Below, piece after piece: positions 46,850 to 58,800 of a DNA stretch of 64,000 nucleotides. The translations under genes and the position numbers were made by a program. The notes below the pieces were generated by a model, which did no database searches, was not told the DNA's origin, and worked only from the letters and a program-made list of their open reading frames with translations. This stretch comes from Euborellia annulipes (Eukaryota > Arthropoda > Insecta > Dermaptera > Anisolabididae): contig JAKCPI010005363.1 in assembly GCA_023213315.1 (NCBI GenBank), positions 124,001-188,000 on the forward strand, read 5' to 3'. Position 1 is the stretch's first letter; each line of letters begins with the position of its first letter.

Positions 46850-47505
46850 GGAAAAGTCTCGAAAATGACAAAAGTTGAAAGACTTTTTTTCCACTCTCTA
46901 GCCATAATACAGCATATATTATACGAATAGTAAGTAGTCCAAGTTGTATAAATGTTTAATTGTATATTTGGAAGAATAAAATGCCTGGTTCTTGATGGCA
47001 GGAATTTAAGAAAAAACAAAGTTTTCTATTCAAAATCTTTTATTAGAAAATGGCTACAAATTTGTGCATAGAAAGAGCAGTTTCGGCCAATATCAATATA
47101 GACCTACCATTTGGTATTTAACCATTATAACATCTTAATTAACAAATACTCAAAAACAAAGGCCCAGATTAATAAATGTGAAAATGAAATAAATACCAAA
47201 TAGTATATATAAAAAAGAAAATTGGTCTCATATTTGTCATATGTTTATCTTATTTATCTTTATATTATTTACATATTTATTATATTATATATATTTATCT
47301 TATATTTGATATATTCATTGATTTTTTTTTTATTTTAGAGCTGATGATGGCCCATATGTTGGCCGAAACTGCTCTTTCTAGTAAATCATCCTGAATAGAA
47401 AACTTTGTTTTTTCTTAAATTCCTGCATTCAAGAATCATCTATCCAAGTAACTTCCTAATATACAATTGAACATTTATACGACTTGGACTGTTTCTCGAA
47501 AACAA
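46850..47505. mobile_element. fold-back element with hammerhead-like arms
   Basis: CCAAGTTGTATAAATGTTTA...AAACAAAGTTTTCTATTC on the left is mirrored at 47385-47490. The plus site (47336-47377) has AGAG/CUCU stem I, core CUGAUGA, GGCC/GGCC stem II and GAAACUG; the left minus site is at 47071-47105. Confidence 0.7.
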
Positions 47506-47507
47506 AA

Positions 47508-48407
47508 AAATAGAGTTGTCATTGTTATTAATACAGCGTATTTCCATTATTTGTCAGGTGAATATAAATTTCTTTAAATAAATAAATCTTTTTAAAAATA
47601 TCTACATATCTTATATTCTCGGGGACAAATTTTCAGGAAACGAGAAAAACCTGAATTTTATTAAATTCAAGAGTTAATTATGTTTATAAAATCTGCAAAT
47701 AAATTACGAACACAATTTACAAGGTCTTAAGTCGGTATTATTTTCTATATAGCAGTAATAAACTGTTTTAATATTCAACTAGGCACTTTTGGAAAAGTTT
47801 TTTGTATTTAGCAAGTTTTGGAATTGGACTTTTTGCAATTAGCGAGTTTTGGCACTGAAAATCCAAATGGTTAGTATCAATCAATTTAGCAAAACAAAAA
47901 AGAAAACTCCATAAAAGTAGCAAGTTAGCCAAAAATAATCATTATTAGAATGTATAGAAATATAGGTCTGCACTATAAAAATGTTCCCCAGTTTACCAAA
48001 ATATAAACTTGTTGGTAGGGCTATTATTCATTGCAATTAGCAAGTTTTGGAAATGACCTCATGAAAGTCGCAATTTTTATGTTAGGAAGCAAGTAGTTTT
48101 GGAAATGGAATGAAATGCAACTAGGCCCGGTTTTAATTTGTTCTCGATTTTCAGTATTTGTTTTAAATAGGATATAGAAACTTTTTTCAAAGGAAAACTA
48201 TTTTCAAACGTATATTTCAGTTGTGCCAACAACATGCAATCAACTTTTCATATTTTGTCAATTAGGCCCTTTTGGAAATGGACGACTCATATATCAAAAG
48301 CTTAAACTTCGAGGTATCATTTGTGGACGTTTTTAAGAGATTTATACTCACTTGACAAATAATGCAAATACGCGGTGGTGTATTAATAACAATGACAACT
48401 CTATTTT
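47508..48407. mobile_element. inverted-repeat element with a recurring internal phrase
   Basis: Ends pair (ATAGAGTTGTCATTGTTATT at 47512 with its complement at about 48405, then CGTATTTCCATTATTTGTCA with its mirror). Inside, ATTAGCAAGTTTTGGAAATG-like phrases recur about five times between 47780 and 48280. No coding. Confidence 0.6.
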
Positions 48408-48433
48408 TTGTATAAAAATTTTAATATGCTCTT

Positions 48434-48481
48434 TGAAGGCTGAAGATGGCAGGGTAGAGCCCAGCCGAAATATATGCTTCT
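48434..48481 (+). ncRNA. hammerhead-like motif, solitary
   Basis: GAAGG, CUGAAGA, GGC/GCC stem II, GAA, AUAUAU, then GCUUC. Stem III could be AUAUAU, but the base after it is G, which hammerheads do not cleave. Using AUAU instead puts A at the cleavage position. Confidence 0.35.
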
Positions 48482-48547
48482 TCATACAGGGAATAAATCT
48501 GAGAAATTGACCTTTAAATAAAGTAACTCTTTTTTTGTTTTCTCCAT

Positions 48548-48793
48548 ATGGACCCTGTTACGCAATAGTGTGTCAAGCGCCAGTTTTGAGAAAATTAACA
48601 TTAAAGTTTTTTTGTTTTCATTGGATTATATATAATTTTTGTTGTCAATTGTGCAAGTAACATTAAATATAAATTTTTTTAGGACATATTTTATAAAAAA
48701 TACTATTAATTAAAGCATTTGAAACAATATTCCGTGCTTAACTCAATTTTTAATTTTATGGCGCTTGACACACTATTGCATAACAAAGTTCAT
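48548..48793. mobile_element. MITE family M1, copy 2
   Basis: Same termini and interior as 22111-22373; the right end is slightly decayed (ATAACAAAGTTCAT). Confidence 0.8.
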
Positions 48794-48899
48794 ATAGTCT
48801 AGGTAGTCATTCTCTACGGTTAATAAAAAATTTTTTTCTTTTTTGGAGAAACTCCATATTGAGAAAGGTAGATTTGTAGCTGGATGAAAGTTGTTGATG

Positions 48900-49015
48900 G
48901 GTAGCAGGAAGAAGAAAAGAAAAGCAGCTAGCATTTATTTAATTAATTTAAGGGCCATTAAGCTAACTAAATAAATGAAATACATGCTAGCTGCTTTTCT
49001 TTTCCTCTTCCTGCT
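48900..49015. repeat. short palindrome related to the 45.6-kb fold-back
   Basis: AAGAAAAGCAGCTAGCATTTAT and its mirror with AAGGGCCATTAAGCTAACTA at the centre. It looks like an internal deletion product that lost the hammerhead-like part. Confidence 0.7.
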
Positions 49016-49268
49016 ACTCATCAGAAACTCCCCAACTTAAATGCTTCAAAGAGACATAGTTGATGAATAATATAATATTTGAATATTTTAAAATTTAATT
49101 ATTTATTCAAATTCTGTTTTTGTTTTAAGTAAAATAAATAAAAGAAAATATATTTAAACATGGAAATTGGAGAAATTTCGCTTAATAGTAATTGTTATAT
49201 TTAATAAAAATAATTGAATTTGAATATATGTGAGTTCTTGTATATAATTAAAAAAAAAATTAATAAAT

Positions 49269-51949
49269 TCATGAGGCAACTTCTTCCGTGGCTCCGTCAA
49301 ATTCCAATTTGACCTCTTCATGAAGTCCTTCGACATCAACTTCCGATTCTGTGGCATTCAGCATATTTAATGTCACTTCTGATGGAGGTTTCACCATCAT
49401 CGGCTGTTTCGGAGAGCTTTGTTGTTGTTGCTGCTGTTGTTGTTGTTGTTGCTGCGTTTGTGACTGTTGCACTTGTTGGGTGATCTGTCTTACTGGGACG
49501 CCAGCATCCTCAAAAGCTTTCTTTTTAAGTGTCGTTCGAATTTGTGATCTGAAAATAGATATTGAGAAATAGAGTTGAAAAAATTATTTGAAATCTTTGA
49601 ATGATGAAGAAATTGATGATGATAATATATGAAGCAGGCAGTCATTTATTTATATCAAAGTTAACAAATTTTAACAGATAATTTTATACATGTACAGTGT
49701 GGGACAATATTAAGTCCCACCCAAGCGTTTTCTACTTGTGATTATTTCATTGTTTTTAAAAAAATATTATATATTTTTAAAAGGAAACTTTCATGGTTCA
49801 AACTTAGAAAATTTCCAATAAAGATTTTCATTTTTTTTTATAAAAACAATGAAATAATCACATGTAGAAAACGCTTGGGTGGGACTTAATATTGTCCCTT
49901 ACTGAGCAACGTATATAGTCCTTAAAGTTGAGAGGTTTTTTTTAATACCGGTACTTGAGAAAAACAAGCAATTTGCGTTGGTTTCAAAGAAATTTTTATT
50001 CCTCATTGAAGTATAATTAATGTATGACATTTAAACACCAACCACTTGCAGTTCCACTCTTTTGATAATATTTTCAAAGACTGCCATAATTGCGGTACTA
50101 TTCCACCAATATTCTGAATAATTTCGTCTTTCTAAACACTAAGATAGATTGGATTTGGAAGAAATCTATATATGTGATGCGGGACCTCTTGTCGACGAAA
50201 TAAAATTATCGGTACGGGCATTTTAGTCGAATTAGGTTAAAAATTGACATAGGACACAGGAGCTGGCAGCCAATTTTGGAGCCTCTATATTAAAGAAAAC
50301 TTCACTTAGAAAGCAATATTGGTTATCAAGAGAAATGGACCCAAATTTGGCGCAACAAATTTCGTATATATATATATATATATAATTCAATGACAGTGTT
50401 TTTATAACTCTGCATTTTCTATATACAAAAAATCGAGAAGTGTTTCCTTGTTAAATTGTGTATGAATTTTTAAGATATTCTTTAAAATTCAGAAAAAAGA
50501 AAATAAATAACGCCCCGTTGAGTCGCTTATTCCTAACTATTAAAAAATAAACAAATTTTAAAAATTCTAATGGAGAGATGGGAGATATTCAGCCAAATTG
50601 GAATGCTCAAGGCTCAATAAAACTCGACGCAGCCTGAATTTATTTGGACATCTTCAGTTTTTGGGAATTACACACATAATTCAAAGCGCACATGCATGTG
50701 ATTGAACCAGATTAGGCAATAATAAAATTTATTTGCTTCATACAAAATTAAATTTTTTTTTTTTTATTTCTGATCTTGGGCACAGGAAAGATATAATTTT
50801 GTATGAAGCAAATAAATTTTATTCAACAAGACATGTGAGTGTTTTTTATTGGTGAGGCCAAACATAAATTTTATTATTGACAAATCTTGGCTTAATCACA
50901 TGTGCACTTGCATTATGTGTATAATTCCTATTAACTGAAAATGTCCAAATAAATTAAGGCGGAAACGTCTTATTCTGGGAGTTTTATTGAATCTCGAGCA
51001 TTACAATTTGGCTGAATATCTCCATCTCTACATTATAATCACATCACAGCCACAACGTCAACAGCAAATTTTACAAATTCTTCATTGAGAAACACTTAAG
51101 ATGATTATCTGATAGAAAATCCAGATATATAATTTAAAAAAAAAGCTTTGATTATTTAAATAAATAACTGCATGTTTCACTTGATTCATTAAATTAGAAC
51201 TTACACAGTTCTGCTTTTAATCAGTTCACTAATTCTATTAAGATCCTCTCCAAAATTTTTAACAGCCCGATGCAGCATTGCAATTTCTTCATCAGTCCAT
51301 TTACTATTAAAAAATAAGGCAATTATGTATAATTTTGTTCCCTAAAATATTTGAAAATATTTCTAAGAGGACCACAAATTAAGTAATATGAGAAAATATC
51401 ATTTTTCATGTATATGAAGAACAAATGAACCCGAAAAATAAATCAAATTTTACTTAAATATATTGAATTATTTTGAAAAGATAGCTTTATAAATTTTCAT
51501 TATATACCGGTATAGATTATATTTTAACCCAAAACATATTCGATTCATTAGTTCTTATCTGTATAAATCCTAAAAATGCAAAATTGATGTGATTATAACA
51601 TCTCCTTTTTGATAGGAGAATATATAAAACGAATCGTAATTTTAGAATAGTAATTTTAAATAAATAATCATAAATAGTGGTGCCTCATTTAATTAGAAAT
51701 TTAATAAAAAAATGAGGAGGAAACAAAATTCTACAATTAATTTGACATTTCAAATTAAAATCATACCCAACTGTAGAATCAGATGTTGGATGGAGCTGCA
51801 TTGTTAATTCTCCTAATTTATTAAATGCAGCTCCTGCTGCTGTAAAAATTTCCCCGACCTAAAATATTAGAAATAATTTAATAAAAGAAATACAATTTGT
51901 ATATTGTACTGTAATTTATTGATTGATTTACCTTAGTCGCGGAGCTCAT
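49269..51949 (-). CDS. BAP18: BAP18-like chromatin complex subunit, SANT domain
   Basis: Orthologue of vertebrate C17orf49/BAP18, a nuclear protein associated with MLL and NURF-type complexes (family knowledge). Join on minus: 51949-51932, 51858-51767, 51303-51205, 49548-49269; 162 aa, all GT-AG and in phase. The N-terminus M-S-S-A-T-K-V-G-E-I-F-T-A-A-G with M-Q-L-H-P is the family signature. The SANT/Myb-like domain is at 38 to about 82 (K-W-T-D-E-E-I, F-G-E-D-L, I-K-S-R-T-V, Q-I-R). A Q-rich run follows at about 93-110. The C-terminus keeps the V-D-V-E-G-L motif. The start is set by the M-S-S-A-T-K match. The Q tract (CAA/CAG mix) is the one divergent feature. Confidence 0.9.
49695..49906. 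mobile_element. MITE with long inverted repeats in BAP18 intron 3
   Basis: CAGTGTGGGACAATATTAAG...CCACCCAAGCGTTTTCTAC is mirrored by GTAGAAAACGCTTGGGTGGG...ATTGTCCCTTACTG, arms of about 70 bp. The CAGT-type ends recall Tc1/mariner; a TA precedes the left end only. Confidence 0.75.
50571..51032. mobile_element. fold-back element with degraded hammerhead-like arms, BAP18 intron 3
   Basis: AGATATTCAGCCAAATTGGA...GAATTTATTTGGACATCTTCAG pairs with CTGAAAATGTCCAAATAAATT...TTTGGCTGAATATCT. The GCTTCATACAAAATTA block is also inverted internally. Right-hand GGCGGAAACGUC keeps the conserved end. Confidence 0.65.
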
Positions 51950-52165
51950 TCTTTTATTCAGTTTTAAAAATATAAAAGAAACCTTCTAGTTGAAATAAAA
52001 ATTAGTATTTTTGTAATAAAACACTGAATTTATATGTTTATCGATGAAAAAAATGATGTTTTATTTAATTTTTTTTGACTGGTATAAACAAAAAATATAA
52101 CCTTACCTTGAAAACGGATGTGGAGGGAAAATTAATTGCAAAAAGTGGCACGAGAGAGCAGCACC
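51950..52165 (-). promoter_or_regulatory. probable 5' leader of BAP18 with a leader intron
   Basis: Minus strand: AAAACGGATGTGGAGGG-type sequence ends in AAG|GTAAGG at about 52108, and an acceptor CAACTAG lies about 38 nt before the ATG. This suggests a non-coding first exon (about 52109-52165) and a leader intron of about 120 nt. Inference from splice signals only. Confidence 0.4.
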
Positions 52166-52187
52166 TGATAATCCTGGAGAATTAACA

Positions 52188-52262
52188 CTTTATTTGAAAA
52201 ACATGTATATTTATCAAAATCTTGACATCGAATTTTTGATATGATCACAATACTTTCTCACT
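52188..52262 (+). repeat. R1 repeat, 3' fragment
   Basis: TGTATATTTATCAAAATCTTGACATCGAATTTTTGATATG is shared with the end of the 63330-63718 copy. Confidence 0.6.
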
Positions 52263-52345
52263 ATAAACATATATAGGTAAGAAAAAAGTGGAAATATATA
52301 TGATTGCTGACCACTTTAACAACTTATTCAAATATGTAGATTTAA

Positions 52346-52728
52346 GGTGCGCGTCTCGAAAAACCGTTAAAACACGATTGACTCGAGGCGGCAAGAGATG
52401 GCGTTAGTGTTCCCCATAGGAATATACGGAACTTGTTCCATTTCATTCTAGACTTTCCAGCTAATTAATTAAAGGCAAAAAATTAATTATTTTTTAACAC
52501 AATGATTACTAATTTAATTATCTACAACTTATAGAGCTCCTTTTTTTAAATATCTTTTATTTAATGCGATTAATCTAAAAAAAAAAAAATTTTTCGAAAA
52601 TCAAAAAAAGGGCTTCTATAAGTTGTAGATATTTTAAATAGCTTTAATTAAAAAAAAAATTTGAGGTCGATAGCTTCAAAATTGTGGCCGCTGGAAAGTC
52701 CCAAAATCAGCACCCCGAGACGCGCACC
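52346..52728. mobile_element. TTAA-targeted MITE between SUOX and BAP18
   Basis: Terminal repeats GGTGCGCGTCTCG and CGAGACGCGCACC bounded by TTAA on both sides (52342-52345, 52729-52732). Interior GACTTTCCAGC/GCTGGAAAGTC and ATCTACAACTTATAGA/TCTATAAGTTGTAGAT also pair. TTAA is the piggyBac target; the terminal sequence is not one I recognise. Confidence 0.75.
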
Positions 52729-52857
52729 TTAACTATTAATAAAATTAATTCCGCAGCCCCTGTCAAGGGTTTGGCTGCTTATAGTAGGGGAGATATTGTA
52801 GATTTTATTTTATTTTTGAATTATATTTTATTTTTGTTTGAAAGTTTTTACACTGTT

Positions 52858-55800
52858 TTAAAGGTTGACATTGATTTTATGATAACAATTGTTTGCTACT
52901 CCGCGAAGATCCCAGTTGTCTCTTATTCCTTCAGGCTGAGTGTTTAAATGTAAGTCAACAGCTTTAGACCATATTTGTACCTAAAAAAAAAAAAAAAAAG
53001 GAAGATTGGATTTTTGAATTTTAATGAAAAACATTGGAGTGAATTTCAAGAAAATCGGGGAGGGGGGGGGGGGGACTGAAAAAGTGCATCGGTAAAGTAC
53101 TCTTTGGCCGATTTTGATTAAAAGCTTATTTTCACGCCTCAGATGGGGTGCCTAATTTAATATATAATTTCAACTTCGTAGCCCAATTCCTACATGCTTA
53201 AACACGGGTAGAGATAACGGTTATCGTCAAAGTATGGCCTGAGTTGTCGAAAAGTTCTGTTAGTCGTGATCTTAACAGCATAGGGATGCTGGGACGATGC
53301 CTCCCTTGTGTTCCGTGAATATGTTGCATTGGGTGGGATAATTGATTTTAATTAGGCAGAGCATTGACCATGGTAATACCTATAGAAGAGAGAAGGTGCA
53401 GATACGCTTCTTCTATGATCCTTATATATTCATATATAGGAAAGAGAAAGTAAAAAGTCAAGATAAGATCATCTTGGCCATTCTTATTTATTTTAGTTGA
53501 ATGATTTGATTTTAATTTCTTCAATTTTTCTACAAAATTATTGAATGAAATCTCGACTACTCTCTTTAAGAAGTCATCGATTTTTACTAGAGGCTAGGCA
53601 AAACGATGAGGGAGTAAGTCAACTCTATAGTCTTAGAGGCCTTGGAGAATTTTTTTCCAATTTATCAATTACATCAATAATTTTTATTAATACTCTGGGA
53701 GGAGTTGTGTCAATCCACTATTGAACTATTCACCTCATCTTGTCCTTTGGGAATAGGAATTGTTGCTGTCCATATGACCCAGGACCAATGTCTTCCACTC
53801 GGATGCGTTAATCCACCGTGGTCTAATTCAGTGGGATGCCAAGTTTCACCACAATCAGCTGTAACATCGACACGTTGGACGCCAGTTCCTGCGCCTGACC
53901 AGGCGATTCCTAAAAAAACAAAACAAGTAAACGTGTTATTTTATTTATTCTGGCAAGCGTGTGGGATTAGGAGGTAATGGTAGGAGAAGATTGTTTGATT
54001 ACGGGGTCGCTGTCCCACTGGCCCCAGGTCGGTTTATTGGATTTCTCAGAGGTTAGATCTATCCCTGAGATCTAGAGGTAGGTTGGTTATGTGTTATCGT
54101 GTTTGTGTTCGCTCATGGTGTTCCTTTTGATGTTGTGCTGGTTCGTCTGTTTAGTTCTGAGTTAACTTCGGTGCTCTAATCTGCCTAATTACTAAGTCGA
54201 AGTGTTATTGAAAAGTCTTCTCAATAGACTTAAAAACAGACCAGTAACACTTCGACTTCGGGAGGAGATAGAATGAGACCCGAAATCAATCCAAACTTAA
54301 CACAAACACGATTTATACACAATCAACCTTCCTCTAGATCTCAGATTCTGCGACCCACTAATCCCACACACTCTTAATAATGTCTTCAAAAGGAGAGCCG
54401 AAACGTCGAGTAAATCTCAACAACCAACTCGATTTAACCGTAGAAAACTTGTCTTAATATACAATCAGTTTTCTAGAACATATATGAGTGATTCAAAGCA
54501 AAAGAGGACCAAGTCCAAAAGTAAACAATTTTCTTATTTTCCCCTTTATGGATAGTAAATTATTCGATGTAATAATGAACCATGTCCGAATTTCAATACT
54601 AATCCTCCAGAGTGCAGCAGTTCCTTAATGCAAAAAAAAAATCTAAAAATCCAAAAATCTGAATTTAAAATGTGTACTTATTGTTAGATAAAGTATAATT
54701 GAAGTTCTTAATGATTGCTAAGATGTAAAATAAATGAATGTTTTATATTTTAAGAGGAATTAACAGGGGCGTAGCTAGACCTGCGGGGGCCTCGGTGCAA
54801 AATAAGAAAATGAGGCCCCAGCGAAGTGTCCAACCGTGGGGGGGGGGGGGGGGGAAGGCCCGGGGTCAAAATTTGACAAATAATGATCTTGAAATCACTG
54901 TTTAGACACCATTATTAACCAAAAAATTAACACACTTCACTTCTGAACCATTAATAATAATTAAGCCACACAATCAGGGTTGCCAATCGGTGGGTAATTA
55001 ATTTACCCATTGTGGGAATTTGTGGGTATTCTACCATAATTCCCAATCCAATAAACAACAGCCATTAAACAAAATAGTTTGCTATTATCGTTTTTTTTTT
55101 TTTTTCATTTAGCCGGGGGCCCCAAACCACTGGGACCCCGGTGCGGTGCACCGGCTGTACAGGCCTAGCTACGCCCCTGGAAAATAAATATAAGCCTTTA
55201 ACTTTGATTCATTTTTTCTCATAAGAGAAAAAGGTGGACTTTGTTCATCTTTGCTCTGAACTCCTCATATATATATAAATCATAATGTAGATAAAAAAAA
55301 GTAGGCCTATACCTTTTACCAATAATTTGCCTTGGGTTAAAGAAACATTTTCATTATTACACGGAATGCAAATAATAGATTGGACTGGAAGTTCATTAAT
55401 AGCTGGAGGTTGAGAAAAATCCACATTTTTCCAAGTTACATATGGACCAAAACTTTTGTATTCGGTTCTTTGCCAGTGATAATCTCCTTCTTCTTCTGAC
55501 AAAACAACTTTTCCTAAAAAAAAAGAAAATATTTTTAGAAACATTTAAATATATATATATACCAGGCAGGGTATAAATACTTACCAAGCCATTTGACACT
55601 TCGTGCTCCTGCTACGCCAGGAATGATCATTCTCAATGGATATCCGTGATCTCTAGAAAGAGGTTGGCCATTCATTTCATAGCAAAATAAAATATCTTTA
55701 TTCTCATTAAGGGCATTTTCTACGGGAATAGAACCGCCATATCCCACTCCAATCGCTTCCATGTCTAATCCTTCAAACTGAAATTAATAAATAGATTGAA

Positions 55801-58800
55801 TAGTAGGCTGGGATGAGTAGAGTAAGGGGGTTGGAGAATGATAACCAGCAATTTTATAGCTCCACCTGACGTCCTTTTATTTGGCAGATATTTCGATGCG
55901 TAAGACACACATCATCTTCAGTGCCGCGAGGATATAGTAGGTGGGCTTTGTCATTAACCATGCGGGGGGGGAAAGGGGTGGGCGGTGACTATATCCTCGC
56001 GGCATTGAAGATGATGTGTGTCTTACGCATCGAAATATCTGCCAAATAAAAGGACGTCAGGTGGAGCTATAAAATTGCTGGAAATTAATAAATTATATAA
56101 AAAAAAAAAAAACATTTTAGAAATGATATGCTTGAAATACTCACATGAACATGTTTAACCGAAGGATCCGGGCAGATGCCAAACTCTTTAAAAAGTTCAG
56201 TTAACCGAGCACCAGACCAAGTGGCGTTTCCAATTGCATTCGGGCCCCAGATAAGGCCTACGATTTTTTTGAACTATTAAAAAAAAATCAAATTTTAATT
56301 TGGAATTGGATATTGTAAGGCCTGTCTCACTTATTTCAAAATTTGAGAAGACGGCTCTATAAAAATATTCCTAGTTATTTTCTTAGCATTGAGTTTGATT
56401 GATATACAGTATATATCTATTAATGTTTCTACCCTTTTCATAAAATATATCACCCCGCCCCCTAGGCCGCTGCAGCGCCCACTTTGGGAAACACTTTTCT
56501 AAACTAAAGCCAAAATGAAATCCTGAAATGTCTGCAAAGTCTTGAGATTTATTCATTCAATTACATTTTTCTCAATCTGTTGGAAATTCTTTTTTTTTTT
56601 TAGAAGTCCTCGAAACGACTCAAAATTTTGTATATATATAAGTGACTAATATAAAATAATTTTAAAATTGCTAATAAAGTTTTGGTTTGGCTACAAACAA
56701 ATTATATTTCTAGAACCACATTTCTAATTTTATAGTCCCAAAAGATACTAAATGGAGTGAATCGGTCCGGAGGAAAGGGATAAAAACGGCCCACATATTT
56801 ATTATCTAAATATCTCCTGAACCGAATCTTATGGAATTTAGAGTAATTTAACAATTAACAGGTTTATCTCAAGCCTTCCCCTCTTTGATATCTACCTCGA
56901 GAGAGGAGGATAAGGGAAATTATCGTTCTTGAAACCCCTTCCAGCGCCCCATTTCTGGGATACGTCTATGAAACAGGACAAGTAAAATGGGCAAATTTAT
57001 ATTACTCTACTATATTCTCTTCGTCGATTTCCAGCACATTGCATAGTACATGTTATAGTGTGTTTGGGAAGTTTTTTCACTTGATCCAAGGTGACTGTTA
57101 TAGATCCGTTAGGAACTCCGGGTCCACTGATTTCAAAGCAATAATGGCTTTCTTCTATATCAGGAACAGGTAAATGGTTTCTTATATAAAAATATTCACT
57201 AAAAAAACAAGAGAAAATAAGAGACTTTTTAAATTAAAATTAAAAAGATACAATTTTGCATTACGTAGGAGTTATAAAATTTTCGACTAGAAGTCTGAGT
57301 GGGACGCCTCCATTGAACGGCTTTTCGGTAATCGGTTTAAGATTAGAGTCCCTTTGAGGCTCAGCGGCGAAAAGATCTGGAAGTTCATTTAAATCTTCAG
57401 CTTCTTCACAAGCTATATTACCTGAAATCAAAAATGTATGATTTAGTTCATTTTAAGTGTTTGGTAAAGAGAGATGAAAATGAACTCTTAATAAAATTAC
57501 CTATTCGACGTCTTTCCAAAACGCGGTAAACGGATTGTTTTTTGTGAAAAGGATACTGATTCCAAAAGGACTCAATTGGGCCTCCGGCAGCGAGTTCGAG
57601 GTTTTTCACTCCACCAGGATGCTTTTTTACATAATCGGTAACATCATAAACTCCCTTGTAAAAATAAATTTTTTTTTTAAATCAAAGCACACTTCTATTT
57701 TGTTAGAAATATGTTCAAAAATGGGATACTTGTCGGTATATAACCCAATAAGGAGCTCCATTTCGACCATCTCGTGAGGCAACTTCGGATTTTTTATAAA
57801 ATGGAAGATCAAGACGTTCTACTCCAGGGACAATACATTTTGGCAGATCTTTTGCTTCTGTCTGGATGAATAATTTATCTAAAAATTAATAAATTAGTTA
57901 ATTTCAGGGGCAGTGGCTGAACGTATAATGAATAGTGAGGAAAACCTATTTTTGAGAAAAATGAGTTTAAAGTTTGTTTTTTCAATTTTTTTATATATAT
58001 ATAAAAAAAATACATAGATTCTGATGAATCGAATTTCATCATATATGACGTAGAACTAGAGAAACGGAATCAGCAATCAAAAAAATCGATTTTTTTGAAC
58101 TTTTTTAGTAAATCGGGTCTCTTGAAAATTTAGCCCAGTGAATCCCCAGACTGTATTCACAAAGTTCATGACTTTTTTTATTAATTGAGTGCACCCAATA
58201 CCGTCTCTAATTTTTACAACTCTCAAATACAGCTAAAAGAAGCAGAACTTACTAAACAAAGCGTATTATATATCTGAAAAAAAAAAATTTCATCACAATC
58301 CGTAGGCCTAGAGTAATATCAGAGTTATGATCAAAAAACCAAGTGGAACTAAATCACCTTAACGCACTGTATTTATTAAAAAGTATGTTTAAAGATCAAA
58401 TTTTTTACCTCGTTTATAGTAAAGTAAAATTGAGGCTCCAACAACTCCAGCTAAAAATGAAGATCCAAACAAAAGTTTTTTTCTTGACTTATGATCAAAA
58501 TTAATTTTTTTACTATGGAAAGAACGTAAAATATGTGTAAGGAAAGTGGCTTTAATATTTTTTAATATTTTAATGTTTCTGAAAAAAAAAATATATATAT
58601 ATATTAAATGTTATTGGTAAAATATTGAAAATAAATGAAAAGATCCAGAAAAGAAATTATAAATTAAAAAAATTCAAGTCTATTTTCCAAGAATGTTGCT
58701 TTTATATGCTGATGCTACTAATTTGGTTTATTTTTTTTTAAATTTTGTATTGATTTGAGAGATTAAAAAATAAAGTTAATGAAACAACCACTTCTATAAA

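Noticed and set aside
55245..55762. Independent small minus-strand proteins
   Set aside because: They are single exons of sulfite oxidase read through into the flanking introns.
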